Source: Rossellomorea aquimaris TF-12 (GTDB lineage Bacteria > Bacillota > Bacilli > Bacillales > Bacillaceae_B). From it: a DNA stretch of 64,000 nucleotides. Where the stretch lies: NCBI RefSeq assembly GCF_001648555.1, contig NZ_LQXM01000030.1, positions 496,001-560,000 of the forward strand. Reading direction: 5' to 3'. Each line of letters opens with the position of its first letter. Position 1 is the first letter of the stretch. The notes under the pieces are model-generated. The model had not been told where the DNA came from and did no database searches. It saw only the letters and a program-made list of their open reading frames with translations. Both the position numbers and the translations under genes were made by a program. This document shows positions 7,808 to 15,782 of the stretch, in pieces.

Positions 7808-9364
7808 TTAAAATAGTTTCGTTGTCCAAGACTCACAATTCCAAACATCTGTTGCCACATCTTGATAGAATTCCGGTTCGTGACTGATAAGGATAACGCT
7901 GCCTTTGTATTCTTTTAATGCTCGTTTTAATTCTTCTTTTGCCTCAACGTCTAAGTGGTTGGTCGGCTCATCAAATACTAGAACGTTTGATTCATTGTTC
8001 ATTAATTTACAAAGACGGACCTTTGCTTTTTCTCCACCACTCAGTACTTCTACCTTACTTTCAATATGCTTTGTCGTTAGGCCGCATTTCGCAAGGGCCG
8101 CACGTACTTCGGCTTGATTAAAGGATGGGAACTCATTCCACACCTCTTCAATACATGTATTATTGTTTTTGGTTTTAATTTCTTGCTCAAAATAGCCAAT
8201 ATGAAGATAGTCTCCAAGCTCCACTGAGCCTGAAATTGGTTTAATTTCTCCTAAAATGCTTCTTAAAAGCGTCGTCTTTCCAATTCCATTCGCTCCTGAA
8301 AGGGCAATTTTTTGACCACGTTCCATTTTTAAATTAAGTGGTCTTGATAACGGTTCATCATACCCGATTACAAGGTCCTTCGTTTCAAAAATGACTCTTC
8401 CTGCTGTTCTTGCTTGTTTAAAGTTGAACTCGGGCTTAGGTTTTTCAGCAGCCAGTTCAATCATGTCCATCTTATCAAGCTTTTTCTGACGGGACATGGC
8501 CATGTTACGAGTTGATACACGAGCCTTGTTACGTGCAACGAAATCCTTCAGTTCCGAGATCTCCTGTTGTTGCCTCTTAAAGGCTGATTCAAGCTGCTGT
8601 TTTCTCATTTCATGAACTTTTTTGAATTCATGATAATCTCCAGCATAGCGATTTAATTCTTGATTTTCCATATGATAAATAAGGTTTATCACGCTGTTTA
8701 AGAATGGAATATCATGTGAGATTAAAATAAATGCATTTTCGTATTCTAGAAGATAACGTCTTAACCACTGAATATGCTGTTCATCCAGATAGTTTGTAGG
8801 CTCATCCAGTAGTAGAATGTCTGGTTTTTCAAGTAGAAGTTTGGCCAGCAGCACCTTCGTACGCTGTCCTCCACTTAAATCATGAACATCCTTATCAAGA
8901 CCAATATCATCTAACCCTAGACCGCGCCCAACTTCTTCAACCTTTGCATCAATAATATAAAAGTCATTGTTTGTTAATGCATCCTGCAAGGTTCCTGTTT
9001 CTTCTAACAATTCCTCTAGCTCTTCAGGAGATGCCTCTCCCATTTTTGCAAACAGCTCATTCATTTCTGTTTCCATATCAAATAAATATTGAAAGGCCGT
9101 TTTCAATACATCCCGAATGGACATTCCTTGCTTTAGCTGTGCATGCTGATCAAGATATCCAATACGAATTCGCTTTGCCCACTCCACTTTTCCTTCGTCA
9201 GGCTCAAGCTTCCCCGTAATAATATTCATAAAAGTAGACTTTCCTTCTCCGTTTGCACCAATTAATCCGATGTGTTCTCCTTTTAACAATCGGAAAGAAA
9301 CGTCGTTAAAAATCGCACGGTCTCCGAAACCGTGTGTTAAATCTTTGACTGTTAATAAACTCAT
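7808..9364 (-). CDS. yfmM: ABC-F family ATPase YfmM
   Basis: 518 residues with two ABC ATPase domains and no membrane segment, so an ABC-F protein that acts on ribosomes rather than a transporter. The first domain has Walker A GANGEGKST and signature LSGGQRTKV; the second has GANGIGKTTL and LSGGEKAKVRL. A basic, helical linker (residues about 240-310, KQQLESAFKRQQQEISELKD) joins them, as expected for the P-site interaction motif. Length and the opening MSLLTVKDLTHGFGDR match the YfmM type. AAAGGTG precedes the ATG. Related ABC-F proteins relieve ribosome stalling or give antibiotic resistance; which applies here is unknown. Confidence 0.88.
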   Translation of the reverse strand: MSLLTVKDLTHGFGDRAIFNDVSFRLLKGEHIGLIGANGEGKSTFMNIITGKLEPDEGKVEWAKRIRIGYLDQHAQLKQGMSIRDVLKTAFQYLFDMETEMNELFAKMGEASPEELEELLEETGTLQDALTNNDFYIIDAKVEEVGRGLGLDDIGLDKDVHDLSGGQRTKVLLAKLLLEKPDILLLDEPTNYLDEQHIQWLRRYLLEYENAFILISHDIPFLNSVINLIYHMENQELNRYAGDYHEFKKVHEMRKQQLESAFKRQQQEISELKDFVARNKARVSTRNMAMSRQKKLDKMDMIELAAEKPKPEFNFKQARTAGRVIFETKDLVIGYDEPLSRPLNLKMERGQKIALSGANGIGKTTLLRSILGEIKPISGSVELGDYLHIGYFEQEIKTKNNNTCIEEVWNEFPSFNQAEVRAALAKCGLTTKHIESKVEVLSGGEKAKVRLCKLMNNESNVLVFDEPTNHLDVEAKEELKRALKEYKGSVILISHEPEFYQDVATDVWNCESWTTKLF

Positions 9365-9460
9365 ATCTATTACACCTTTTCTTTGTATACTAAGTTCGCT
9401 TTCTCTATTATAAAGGTCATTGAGGCTAGAAGATAGAGGAAAATCCTTTCTGAAATCCCC

Positions 9461-10576
9461 TTACCCAATAGCGCCATTTACATCATAGTCAAGTGGATCC
9501 AGTTCTGTGTTTTCTCCTAATGCCAGGTTAGCCAGCTCTGAACCAAGAAACGGACCAACAGTTAACCCCGATGCACCAAGACCGTTGGCAACGAATACTC
9601 CGTTCATAGTAGGAATAGCTCCAAAAACTGGCAGGAATCCTGGGGTAAAGGGACGGAACCCTACTCTCGTTTCCATAACAGTACTGTCATGAAGCCCTGG
9701 ACCTATGCTTAGGGCTTTGTGGAGAACCTCATTCATTCCTCCAGCTGTTACTCTGTTATCAAGACCCACTTCATTTTCATGAGTTGCCCCTGCTACGACT
9801 CGCCCTTCAGGGAAAGCAAGTAGGTATTGGTCATTTGGGGGCATCACCACTGGCCATTGACTCGTTTCTCTGTCGTTAACCCCTAAGTGAAGAATTTGTG
9901 CTTTTTGGGAAGAAACCAGAAAATCAATTCCTAAAGGTGCAAATAGTTCTTTCGCCCAAACACCGGCCGTTACGATCACCCCATGGGCTACGATTTTCTC
10001 TTCACCAAGCATAACACCTACTACCTGGTTTTTTTCAACCAATAGTTCTGCATTTCCTGTCCGAAATGCTGCACCGTGTTTTTGGGCGGCACGAATAAGA
10101 GCCTTTTTAAGGGCTCTTCCGTCTACCCTGGCAGCTCCGCTAACATGGACAGCCATATACTCTTCAGAAAGGAGAGGGAACTTCTCTCGAATTTCTTCAT
10201 TGGATAGCTTTGTAATAGAACCAATTTCCGGAGCATCTTCACGACGTTTAAAGGCTCTCTCCATCATTTTATCTAATTTTTTTTCGTCTGTATGTAAACT
10301 GATGGCCCCCACACGGCTATAACCAGTTTCCGTTTCTCCGTCTAACTCTAATTCTTTAATAAGTTGAGGGTAGTATTTCGCTCCCCCTTTGGCTAATCTA
10401 TACCATATTTTATTTCGGCGCTGGGAAAGCCACGGACAGACAATACCAGCTGCTGCATCTGTTGCTTGTCCAGAATCCTGTCGATCGATGATCAATACAT
10501 TTGCACCTTTTTTAGCCAGGTGATAAGCCGTAGAAGCCCCTAAGATTCCTGCGCCAACGACAATATATGTTTTCAT
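9461..10576 (-). CDS. FAD-dependent oxidoreductase, DAO family
   Basis: 371 residues counted from the ATG at 10574-10576. The upstream in-frame ATG at 10594 overlaps the ribosome binding site AAAGGTG and is unlikely to be used. The N-terminal dinucleotide-binding motif YIVVGAGILGASTAYHLA (GxGxxG) and a later GLGASGLTVGP FAD-contact segment identify the D-amino-acid oxidase/glycine oxidase superfamily. Family members oxidise amines or D-/N-substituted amino acids. It resembles the Bacillus YurR group. The gene is alone, so the substrate cannot be inferred from context. Confidence 0.82.
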   Translation of the reverse strand: MKTYIVVGAGILGASTAYHLAKKGANVLIIDRQDSGQATDAAAGIVCPWLSQRRNKIWYRLAKGGAKYYPQLIKELELDGETETGYSRVGAISLHTDEKKLDKMMERAFKRREDAPEIGSITKLSNEEIREKFPLLSEEYMAVHVSGAARVDGRALKKALIRAAQKHGAAFRTGNAELLVEKNQVVGVMLGEEKIVAHGVIVTAGVWAKELFAPLGIDFLVSSQKAQILHLGVNDRETSQWPVVMPPNDQYLLAFPEGRVVAGATHENEVGLDNRVTAGGMNEVLHKALSIGPGLHDSTVMETRVGFRPFTPGFLPVFGAIPTMNGVFVANGLGASGLTVGPFLGSELANLALGENTELDPLDYDVNGAIG

Positions 10577-10680
10577 TTTAGAACACCTTTTCACTTCGTT
10601 TTTCTCTTTATTTTACTTGAGAAGAAAGGGGAACTCAATGGAGGAGCGGTTTTCAAGTTGTACCTTCATGTTTGTGCTTT

Positions 10681-10745
10681 TTGTGCCTGGCACATTTCAA
10701 TGCATTTGTGCCTGGCACAATTTGAACTTTTTGTACCTGGCACTG
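10681..10745. repeat. Three-copy 25-bp-phased repeat with palindromic core
   Basis: TTGTGCCTGG, TTGTGCCTGG and TTGTACCTGG start at 10681, 10706 and 10731, exactly 25 bp apart. The core TGTGCC-T-GGCACA is a dyad. It lies upstream of the T-box promoter and has no coding potential. Confidence 0.7.
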
Positions 10746-10790
10746 ACACCAACATTTCCAGACAATTCTCACTACATTTTTCGAAATATA

Positions 10791-11069
10791 TTGACAAGTT
10801 GTTTCGTTTCATGATAAAAATTGTATAACCTAATATTGAATAAGCTTTGAAGGAAAGCAGTAGCTGACATTTCCCTGTTAAAGAGAGCCGATGGTTGGTG
10901 TGAATCGGTACAAAGATGAGTAGTGAATTTCGATTCTGGAGCTTCTTTTGACGAGATCAAGAGACGGTGTAAACCGTTATACGTGAAGAGTGATGAGAGT
11001 TTTTTCTCATAACTAGGGTGGTACCGCGATATCCAATCGTCCCTACATTTATGTAGGGGCGATTTTTTT
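10791..11069 (+). promoter_or_regulatory. T-box riboswitch with promoter, upstream of the sodium symporter
   Basis: TTGACA at 10791 with a weak -10 (GATAAA, 16-nt spacer) starts a leader of about 240 nt. The conserved T-box sequence AGGGTGGTACCGCG is at 11015-11028. It is followed by a terminator stem (11035-11048 with 11051-11064) and a T run. Stem I elements (GATGGTTGGTG, the AG-bulge side, and AGTAGTGAA before the specifier) are present at 10870-10940. After GAA at 10925-10927 the specifier reads TTT or TTC, both phenylalanine codons; TTC at 10929-10931 matches the spacing in glyQS-type leaders. Uncharged tRNA-Phe would then promote read-through. The T-box call is firm; the specificity is inferred. 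Confidence 0.92.
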
Positions 11070-11131
11070 ATTGCCATGAACCCCTTCAAAGGAGCAATAC
11101 AACTAACGAACTGAGAGAAAGGAGAATAAGA

Positions 11132-12475
11132 ATGAGTCAACGTGAACAATGGTCATCCAAGCTTGGCTTTATATTAGCGGCAGCAGGGTCTGCTATTGGA
11201 CTGGGGGCAATCTGGAAATTCCCTTATACGGCTGGTCAAAATGGAGGCGGAGCTTTTTTCCTGATCTTTATCCTTTTTACTTTATTACTTGGGCTTCCTT
11301 TACTTCTGGCCGAGTTTTCTATTGGACGTACAGCTCAAAGCAATGCCGTTGATTCCTATCGAAAAATAGCCCCCAATTCGAAATGGCACTGGGTTGGTAT
11401 TCTTGGTATGATTACATCTTTCATTTTATTATCGTTTTACAGTGTCATCGGAGGCTGGATTGTCGTTTACTTGTTTAAGGCTTTGACAGGACAAATGAAC
11501 GGTCTGACTTCTGATCAATACGCAGAAGTGTTTGGGGCAACTATATCAAGTCCGTTAACGAGTGTATTCGTTCAATTCTTATTTATTCTTATGACAATTA
11601 TCGTAGTAGCAAAAGGAATTCAAAAAGGAATTGAACTGGCAAGTAAGATTATGATGCCCGCTCTATTCATCCTGTTCTTCATCCTAGTCATCCGAGCAGT
11701 TACTTTAGATGGAGCAATGGAGGGTATTATTTTCTTATTACAGCCTGATTTTTCTAAAGTAACGTCTCAGACTATTTTAGAAGCCATGGGACAATCATTC
11801 TTCACTTTAAGTGTCGGGGTATCTGTTATGGTAACCTACAGCTCGTATTTACCAAAATCACAGAGTTTACCTCGTTCCGCTTTTTCTATCGTGGGAATGA
11901 ATATCTTTATCGTACTTTTAGCAGGATTGGCTATTTTCCCAGCAGTCTTTGCTTTTGATTTAGAACCTGGAGCAGGACCGGTTTTACTATTCAATGTATT
12001 ACCAACTGTATTTAGTCAATTGCCATTTGGAATGTTATTCTTTATTGCATTTCTCATATTGTTCCTATTTGCAGCCTTAACTTCAGCTTTTTCAATGCTT
12101 GAAATTATCGTTTCAGTGATTTCAAAAGGAGACGCCGCACTTCGCAAAAAATGGTCTTGGATCATTGGCCTGGCTATCTTCATTTGCGGAGTACCATCTG
12201 CCTTATCATTTGGTATCCTGTCAGATGTTGTTCTATTTGATAAAACCATTTTTGATTTAGCGGATTTTGCCGTAAGTAACGTCCTTCTTCCTATTGGGGC
12301 CCTTCTCATTGCCTTATTCGTCCCAGCTAGAATGAAGAAAACTGCTCTCTACGAAGAATTGAAGCTTGGCAGCGGCTTGAAAAAAGGTCTATTCGAAGCA
12401 TGGTTTATCCTGATTCGATATGTGGCACCTATCTTAATTATTGCCGTGATGCTTGACGGATTAGGACTATTTTAA
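11132..12475 (+). CDS. Sodium-dependent amino acid symporter (NSS/SNF family, YocR/YhdH type)
   Basis: 447 residues with about 11 or 12 membrane helices. The TM1 motif [20 protein letters not shown] followed by GGGAF is the sodium- and substrate-binding segment of the LeuT-fold neurotransmitter:sodium symporters. The N-terminus closely matches the Bacillus YocR/YhdH group. Bacterial members such as MhsT carry hydrophobic or aromatic amino acids. Control by a T-box with a phenylalanine specifier suggests uptake of phenylalanine or another aromatic amino acid (inference). AAAGGAG lies 7 nt before the ATG. A strong terminator follows the stop. Confidence 0.9.
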   Translation: MSQREQWSSKLGFILAAAGSAIGLGAIWKFPYTAGQNGGGAFFLIFILFTLLLGLPLLLAEFSIGRTAQSNAVDSYRKIAPNSKWHWVGILGMITSFILLSFYSVIGGWIVVYLFKALTGQMNGLTSDQYAEVFGATISSPLTSVFVQFLFILMTIIVVAKGIQKGIELASKIMMPALFILFFILVIRAVTLDGAMEGIIFLLQPDFSKVTSQTILEAMGQSFFTLSVGVSVMVTYSSYLPKSQSLPRSAFSIVGMNIFIVLLAGLAIFPAVFAFDLEPGAGPVLLFNVLPTVFSQLPFGMLFFIAFLILFLFAALTSAFSMLEIIVSVISKGDAALRKKWSWIIGLAIFICGVPSALSFGILSDVVLFDKTIFDLADFAVSNVLLPIGALLIALFVPARMKKTALYEELKLGSGLKKGLFEAWFILIRYVAPILIIAVMLDGLGLF

Positions 12476-12487
12476 TTAGTAACAACG

Positions 12488-12515
12488 AAGGGTTGACCTA
12501 TGAAGGTCAACCCTT
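12488..12515. terminator. Bidirectional terminator
   Basis: AAGGGTTGACCT pairs with AGGTCAACCCTT across a 4-nt loop, followed by TTT. It lies between the convergent symporter and sod genes. Confidence 0.88.
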
Positions 12516-12516
12516 T

Positions 12517-13050
12517 TTATCCGTTCGTTCCATATCCTATAACCACACCACATGCGAGTCTTTTTCCAGCATCTCCTGAAGGCTGTGATCGAAAGTCATC
12601 TGGATTTTGATGAATAATGACTCCCTTTCCTATTACATCCTTCACTTTAAACTTATTTGAGAAAAAAGACATTTTCCCATATCCGTCATTTGAAAAAAGA
12701 ACAGGAAAATCACCTGCATGATTTCCATGTGGTTGATTGGTCGGATTCCAATGCCCTCCAGCAGACGAGAAAGGCTCTTTTTCATCACCAATTTCACACA
12801 CCCCTTTTTCATGTATATGAAAACCGTGGGGGCCAATTGGCTTCTGACCATCCTTTCCTTCTTGATACGTTGGTAATCCTGTAACTTCAACGTACACTTC
12901 TACTCCCTTCGGAACTTCTCTAAAAAAAACATATCCTTGTAATGCGGGAGCTAATGGACCTCCCTGTATTTGAGCATATGCCATAGCAGGCATATTTCGA
13001 TATGGATAATAAGAATAAGCAGGATAGCCATATTGATAATAATTCATCAT
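12517..13050 (-). CDS. sodC: Cu/Zn superoxide dismutase with tyrosine-rich N-terminus
   Basis: 177 residues. All metal ligands of the family can be seen: copper histidines in GFHIHEKG and VIIHQNPDD, the bridging histidine in GGHWNP, and zinc ligands in QPHGNHAGD. Two cysteines (EKGVC and RLACG) fit the structural disulfide. The enzyme would convert superoxide to peroxide. There is no signal peptide or lipobox, unlike the lipoprotein YojM of B. subtilis. Instead the first 30 residues are rich in Tyr and Pro (YQYGYPAYSYYPYRNMP), a composition common in spore coat proteins, so a spore surface location is possible. The start has AAGGAGG upstream; two adjacent ATGs could serve. Confidence 0.88.
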   Translation of the reverse strand: MMNYYQYGYPAYSYYPYRNMPAMAYAQIQGGPLAPALQGYVFFREVPKGVEVYVEVTGLPTYQEGKDGQKPIGPHGFHIHEKGVCEIGDEKEPFSSAGGHWNPTNQPHGNHAGDFPVLFSNDGYGKMSFFSNKFKVKDVIGKGVIIHQNPDDFRSQPSGDAGKRLACGVVIGYGTNG

Positions 13051-13132
13051 TGCTTCCTCCTTTTCATTTCACTTCAGAAACAGTCTATGTGAAAAGGAGT
13101 AAAGAAATGATAAAAAGCTCATTCTGAAACTT

Positions 13133-13314
13133 AATCAAACGTTTGTTCAATGGCTCAACCCCTTTATTTATAAAGGGTTTTCATCGTTAAACAAACGTTT
13201 GTTTGAAAATCGGGAGCTTTTTCTTCCTGTTCAATGGAAATTTAAACAAACGTTTGTTTAAATGGGATACCCCTTTTTAAATAGGGATTTATTGGACTAA
13301 ACAATCGTTTGATT
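13133..13314. repeat. Four AAACAAACGTTTGTTT-type palindromes with 55-bp phasing
   Basis: Palindrome centres lie at about 13140, 13196, 13251 and 13306, so spacing is 56, 55 and 55 bp. The third is a perfect 22-bp dyad (13241-13262). Two of the three intervals also share CAATGG or AATGG and a CCCCTTT hairpin. A further copy overlaps the stop of the thioredoxin gene at 43592-43611. They could be TetR-type operators or a mobile intergenic repeat. Confidence 0.75.
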
Positions 13315-13395
13315 GAAAAATTGACCTTCACAGTAAAACTTATAAGCATACGTTTATTACGCAGACTCGACCCATCTTGAGGAACCAACATTTAT

Positions 13396-13550
13396 TTAGA
13401 ATCATTATCATCATTCACAGTGAAACGGATAAATATCAATTTTGTACGGATAAAGACACGATATTCACGTAAAAACCGTGGAAACCTACGTATATACCCA
13501 AGATACTTACTCATAAATCAACTAAACCTACGAATAAACCAAATACAAAC
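13396..13550. repeat. 21-bp-phased degenerate tandem repeat, array 1
   Basis: Six units begin at 13425, 13446, 13467, 13488, 13509 and 13530, each exactly 21 bp and most starting ACGnATAAA or a close variant. A flanking module at 13396-13433 (TTAGAATCATT ... TTCACAGTGAA) is shared, in inverse orientation, with the two arrays at 21267-21585. A short ORF over this array reflects the triplet-compatible period and is not a credible gene. Confidence 0.8.
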
Positions 13551-13701
13551 CGTTTTCCTTTTGGCCAGTGTGGCATCTCCAATGAAATTAATTGGTTTAA
13601 TTTTCCTATTACTAATGACACTTTTATTCTTGTCCAAAAAATGTTATATTTTCAGAAAGTTCAGTTTTTTTGCAAGGTAAACCATTTTAGGAGGGATTGC
13701 T

Positions 13702-14664
13702 ATGCAAGGTGAAATGAAGTTAATTCCGTATTTTATGGAGGAAATGATTGTTGATGTGAATGAAATTCCCAAAGGCGTCGATTTGATACAGTCTCCAAGC
13801 TTATGGAAGAACGGTTACAAAGGGAAAGGCATTAAAATTGCTGTCCTTGATACCGGCTGTGACATGGATCATCCTGATTTAGCCGGGCAGATCACTAGTT
13901 ATCGTAACTTCACAGATGACAATAATAAGGCTGAAGATAATGTAACAGATTACAGTGGGCATGGTACCCATGTGGCGGGTACGATTGCTGCCAAAGAAAA
14001 TGGTGCAGGGGTCATTGGTGTAGCACCGTTAGCTGAGTTAATTATCGTAAAAGTCCTTGCTGGAAGTAGAGGAAGCGGAAAATACGATTGGATCGTTAAT
14101 GGTATTCAGTATGCCATTGATCAAGATGTAGACATTATTTCTATGTCTCTAGGTGGACCTACTGATTACAAGCCGTTACACGATGTTATTAAAAAAGCGG
14201 TCGCCGCCAATATTTCAGTAGTATGTGCCGCTGGAAATGAAGGAGACTCAGATAGTGAAACAGACGAGTTCTCGTACCCAGCCAGCTATAATGAAGTCAT
14301 TTCCGTAGGAGCCATTGATCTATCCAGAAAATCCTCTTACTTTACCAATTCCAACAATGAAGTAGATTTGGTTGCCCCCGGAGAAAAAATCCTCTCTACA
14401 ATCCCTGGTGATAAATACGCAAAGCTCAGTGGTACATCCATGTCGGCACCACATGTCTCTGGAGCAGTAGCTCTTATCAAGGAATTTGAGCAGGCTGCTT
14501 TTGACCGTTCCTTATCTGAAACTGAAATTTACGCTCAACTCATCAAACGAACCGTTCCTTTAAGCTTTCCTAAGACGTTAGAAGGAAATGGACTCCTATT
14601 CCTAACTGCACCAGATCTTCTTCGAGAACACTTGCGTAATCAACCACTCGCTCAGATTGGATAA
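13702..14664 (+). CDS. isp: Major intracellular serine protease (subtilisin family)
   Basis: 320 residues, the usual size of Bacillus intracellular subtilisins. There is no signal peptide. The short N-terminal LIPYFMEE segment is the inhibitory propeptide characteristic of the ISP group. The catalytic triad is visible: Asp in AVLDTGCDMDHPD, His in SGHGTHVAGT, and Ser in GTSMSAPHVSG. ISPs degrade cytoplasmic protein in stationary phase and sporulation after removal of the propeptide. AGGAGG lies before the ATG and a strong terminator follows. The gene is monocistronic downstream of the repeat arrays. Confidence 0.95.
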   Translation: MQGEMKLIPYFMEEMIVDVNEIPKGVDLIQSPSLWKNGYKGKGIKIAVLDTGCDMDHPDLAGQITSYRNFTDDNNKAEDNVTDYSGHGTHVAGTIAAKENGAGVIGVAPLAELIIVKVLAGSRGSGKYDWIVNGIQYAIDQDVDIISMSLGGPTDYKPLHDVIKKAVAANISVVCAAGNEGDSDSETDEFSYPASYNEVISVGAIDLSRKSSYFTNSNNEVDLVAPGEKILSTIPGDKYAKLSGTSMSAPHVSGAVALIKEFEQAAFDRSLSETEIYAQLIKRTVPLSFPKTLEGNGLLFLTAPDLLREHLRNQPLAQIG

Positions 14665-14675
14665 AAATCGTCAAA

Positions 14676-14712
14676 ATGAAAAGAGGACAGGTATCCATTC
14701 CTGTCCTCTTTT
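14676..14712. terminator. Bidirectional terminator
   Basis: AAAAGAGGACAGG pairs with CCTGTCCTCTTTT across a short loop. It lies between isp and the convergent ykuS-like gene. Confidence 0.88.
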
Positions 14713-14715
14713 TTC

Positions 14716-14961
14716 TTATTGCATTCTGCTTTCGACTTGTTGACATACCTCATCTGCACTTAATCCGCTTGCTTCAATAACAGATCCTTGAGTGACTGCG
14801 TTTTGGATTCCCATTACATTTGAATCCATTCCTGTAACGACACAGCAATCGCAACCATTTGCATCAGATTCCTGCTTCAGTTCTACCACATCATGTCCTT
14901 TTTCACGTAAGGCTTGTACAACGTTCTGTAAAGATTGTTCAACACCAATTCTTCTTGTCAT
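14716..14961 (-). CDS. ykuS: YkuS-like protein (UPF0180)
   Basis: 81 residues from the ATG at 14959-14961, which has AGGAGGTG 8 nt upstream. The longer in-frame reading to 15003 lacks a ribosome binding site. The sequence starts [20 protein letters not shown] and contains the [10 protein letters not shown] cysteine motif and DSNVMGI characteristic of UPF0180. The biochemical role of the family is unknown. It lies 54 bp downstream of a small spore-type gene in the same direction. Confidence 0.85.
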   Translation of the reverse strand: MTRRIGVEQSLQNVVQALREKGHDVVELKQESDANGCDCCVVTGMDSNVMGIQNAVTQGSVIEASGLSADEVCQQVESRMQ

Positions 14962-15015
14962 GCCTTTACACCTCCTATTTCTACATATAGGTTTTTCTTT
15001 CATGGAAAAAGATAT

Positions 15016-15171
15016 TCATTTTTTATTTGTTTGTCTTCCACTCTTTTTTTGACTTTGCCCCTTGGCGTTCCCTACCTGAGTATCTGCTCCAAATTCCACA
15101 TCATTTTTTGCTTTTTGTTTGGCCAGCTGTTCAGATGTTTGATCCATACTTTTCTTTCCCTGTTTGGACAT
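15016..15171 (-). CDS. Small basic protein, possibly gamma-type SASP-like
   Basis: 51 residues from the ATG at 15169-15171, which is 7 nt after GGGAGG; the reading frame is open further upstream without a ribosome binding site. The product is hydrophilic, rich in Lys and Gln, and has no cysteine. The piece QTSEQLAKQKAKNDVEFGAD resembles the repeat of gamma-type small acid-soluble spore proteins (Q-x-V-x-K-Q-N ... EFG/EFA), which serve as amino acid stores in spores. Only one such repeat is present and the match is loose, so the call is tentative. Confidence 0.5.
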   Translation of the reverse strand: MSKQGKKSMDQTSEQLAKQKAKNDVEFGADTQVGNAKGQSQKKSGRQTNKK

Positions 15172-15309
15172 TTTCATCCCTCCCTTAATCTTTATAGAAT
15201 TAGAATCCCCTTTTAAAGACAAAATATTTGAAGAGGTTCGAATGTTTAATGAAAGAATCCTGAGGGTAAAAAATTTATATAACAAATTTAAAAGGGTGGT
15301 AATAAACAG

Positions 15310-15744
15310 ATGGATGCAAAATTAAAAGAGTTAATCGATGGATTGAATGTAGATTTAGCTAATGAATATGCAGCAACAATTCTTTACACAAATTATGCTG
15401 CTGTTGTAAGTGGCTTATATCGCCAAGTACTTAAGCCTTTCTTTGAAAAGGAAATTCCTGATGAGCAAGGACACGCTTTATACTTAGCGGAAAAAATTAA
15501 AACATTAGGTGGAGAGCCAACAACAACTCCTGCTCCTGTTAAGCAAACAGATAATGTGAAAGAAATGCTAGAAGAAGGCCGTAAAGCTGAGGCTGATACC
15601 ATTGAGCGCTATAAAAAGCGTAAAGAGTTAGCAGAAGAATTAGGTTATACAGAGCTTGTTATTAAGCTTGATGACATGATTGCCGATGAAACTCATCATT
15701 TAGAAGAATTCGATCGTATGTTAATGGATCCTTCTTTTAACTAA
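15310..15744 (+). CDS. Ferritin-like di-iron protein
   Basis: 144 residues predicted as a four-helix bundle. Candidate di-iron ligands are E in ANEYAATILY, E and H in KEIPDEQGHALYLAEK, and E and H in IADETHHLEEFDRM, matching the bacterioferritin-like arrangement. A proline/threonine-rich link (TTTPAPVK) sits between helices 2 and 3. The likely role is iron storage or oxidation, or protection against oxidative stress. The start follows AAAGGGTGGTAA. A perfect hairpin terminator follows the stop. Confidence 0.82.
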   Translation: MDAKLKELIDGLNVDLANEYAATILYTNYAAVVSGLYRQVLKPFFEKEIPDEQGHALYLAEKIKTLGGEPTTTPAPVKQTDNVKEMLEEGRKAEADTIERYKKRKELAEELGYTELVIKLDDMIADETHHLEEFDRMLMDPSFN

Positions 15745-15751
15745 TAGCATG

Positions 15752-15782
15752 AAAAAAGACCGCTTGCGAAGCGGTCTTTTTT
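15752..15782. terminator. Bidirectional terminator
   Basis: AAAAAAGACCGCTT pairs with AAGCGGTCTTTTTT around a 3-nt loop. It serves the convergent ferritin-like and helicase genes. Confidence 0.9.

Noticed and set aside
1..11069. Functional link between phenylacetate catabolism and the phenylalanine T-box symporter
   Set aside because: They are 7 kb apart, separated by unrelated genes and terminators; a shared aromatic theme alone is not evidence.
10772..11149. 125-codon ORF on the minus strand
   Set aside because: It is antisense to the T-box leader and the start of the symporter gene.
13133..13314. CRISPR-like array of regularly spaced palindromes
   Set aside because: Only four diverged copies of 16-22 bp, two of the intervals are similar to each other, and no cas gene is nearby.
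13420..13680. 86-codon ORF on the plus strand
   Set aside because: It runs over the 21-bp repeat; the 7-residue pattern comes from the period and there is no ribosome binding site.
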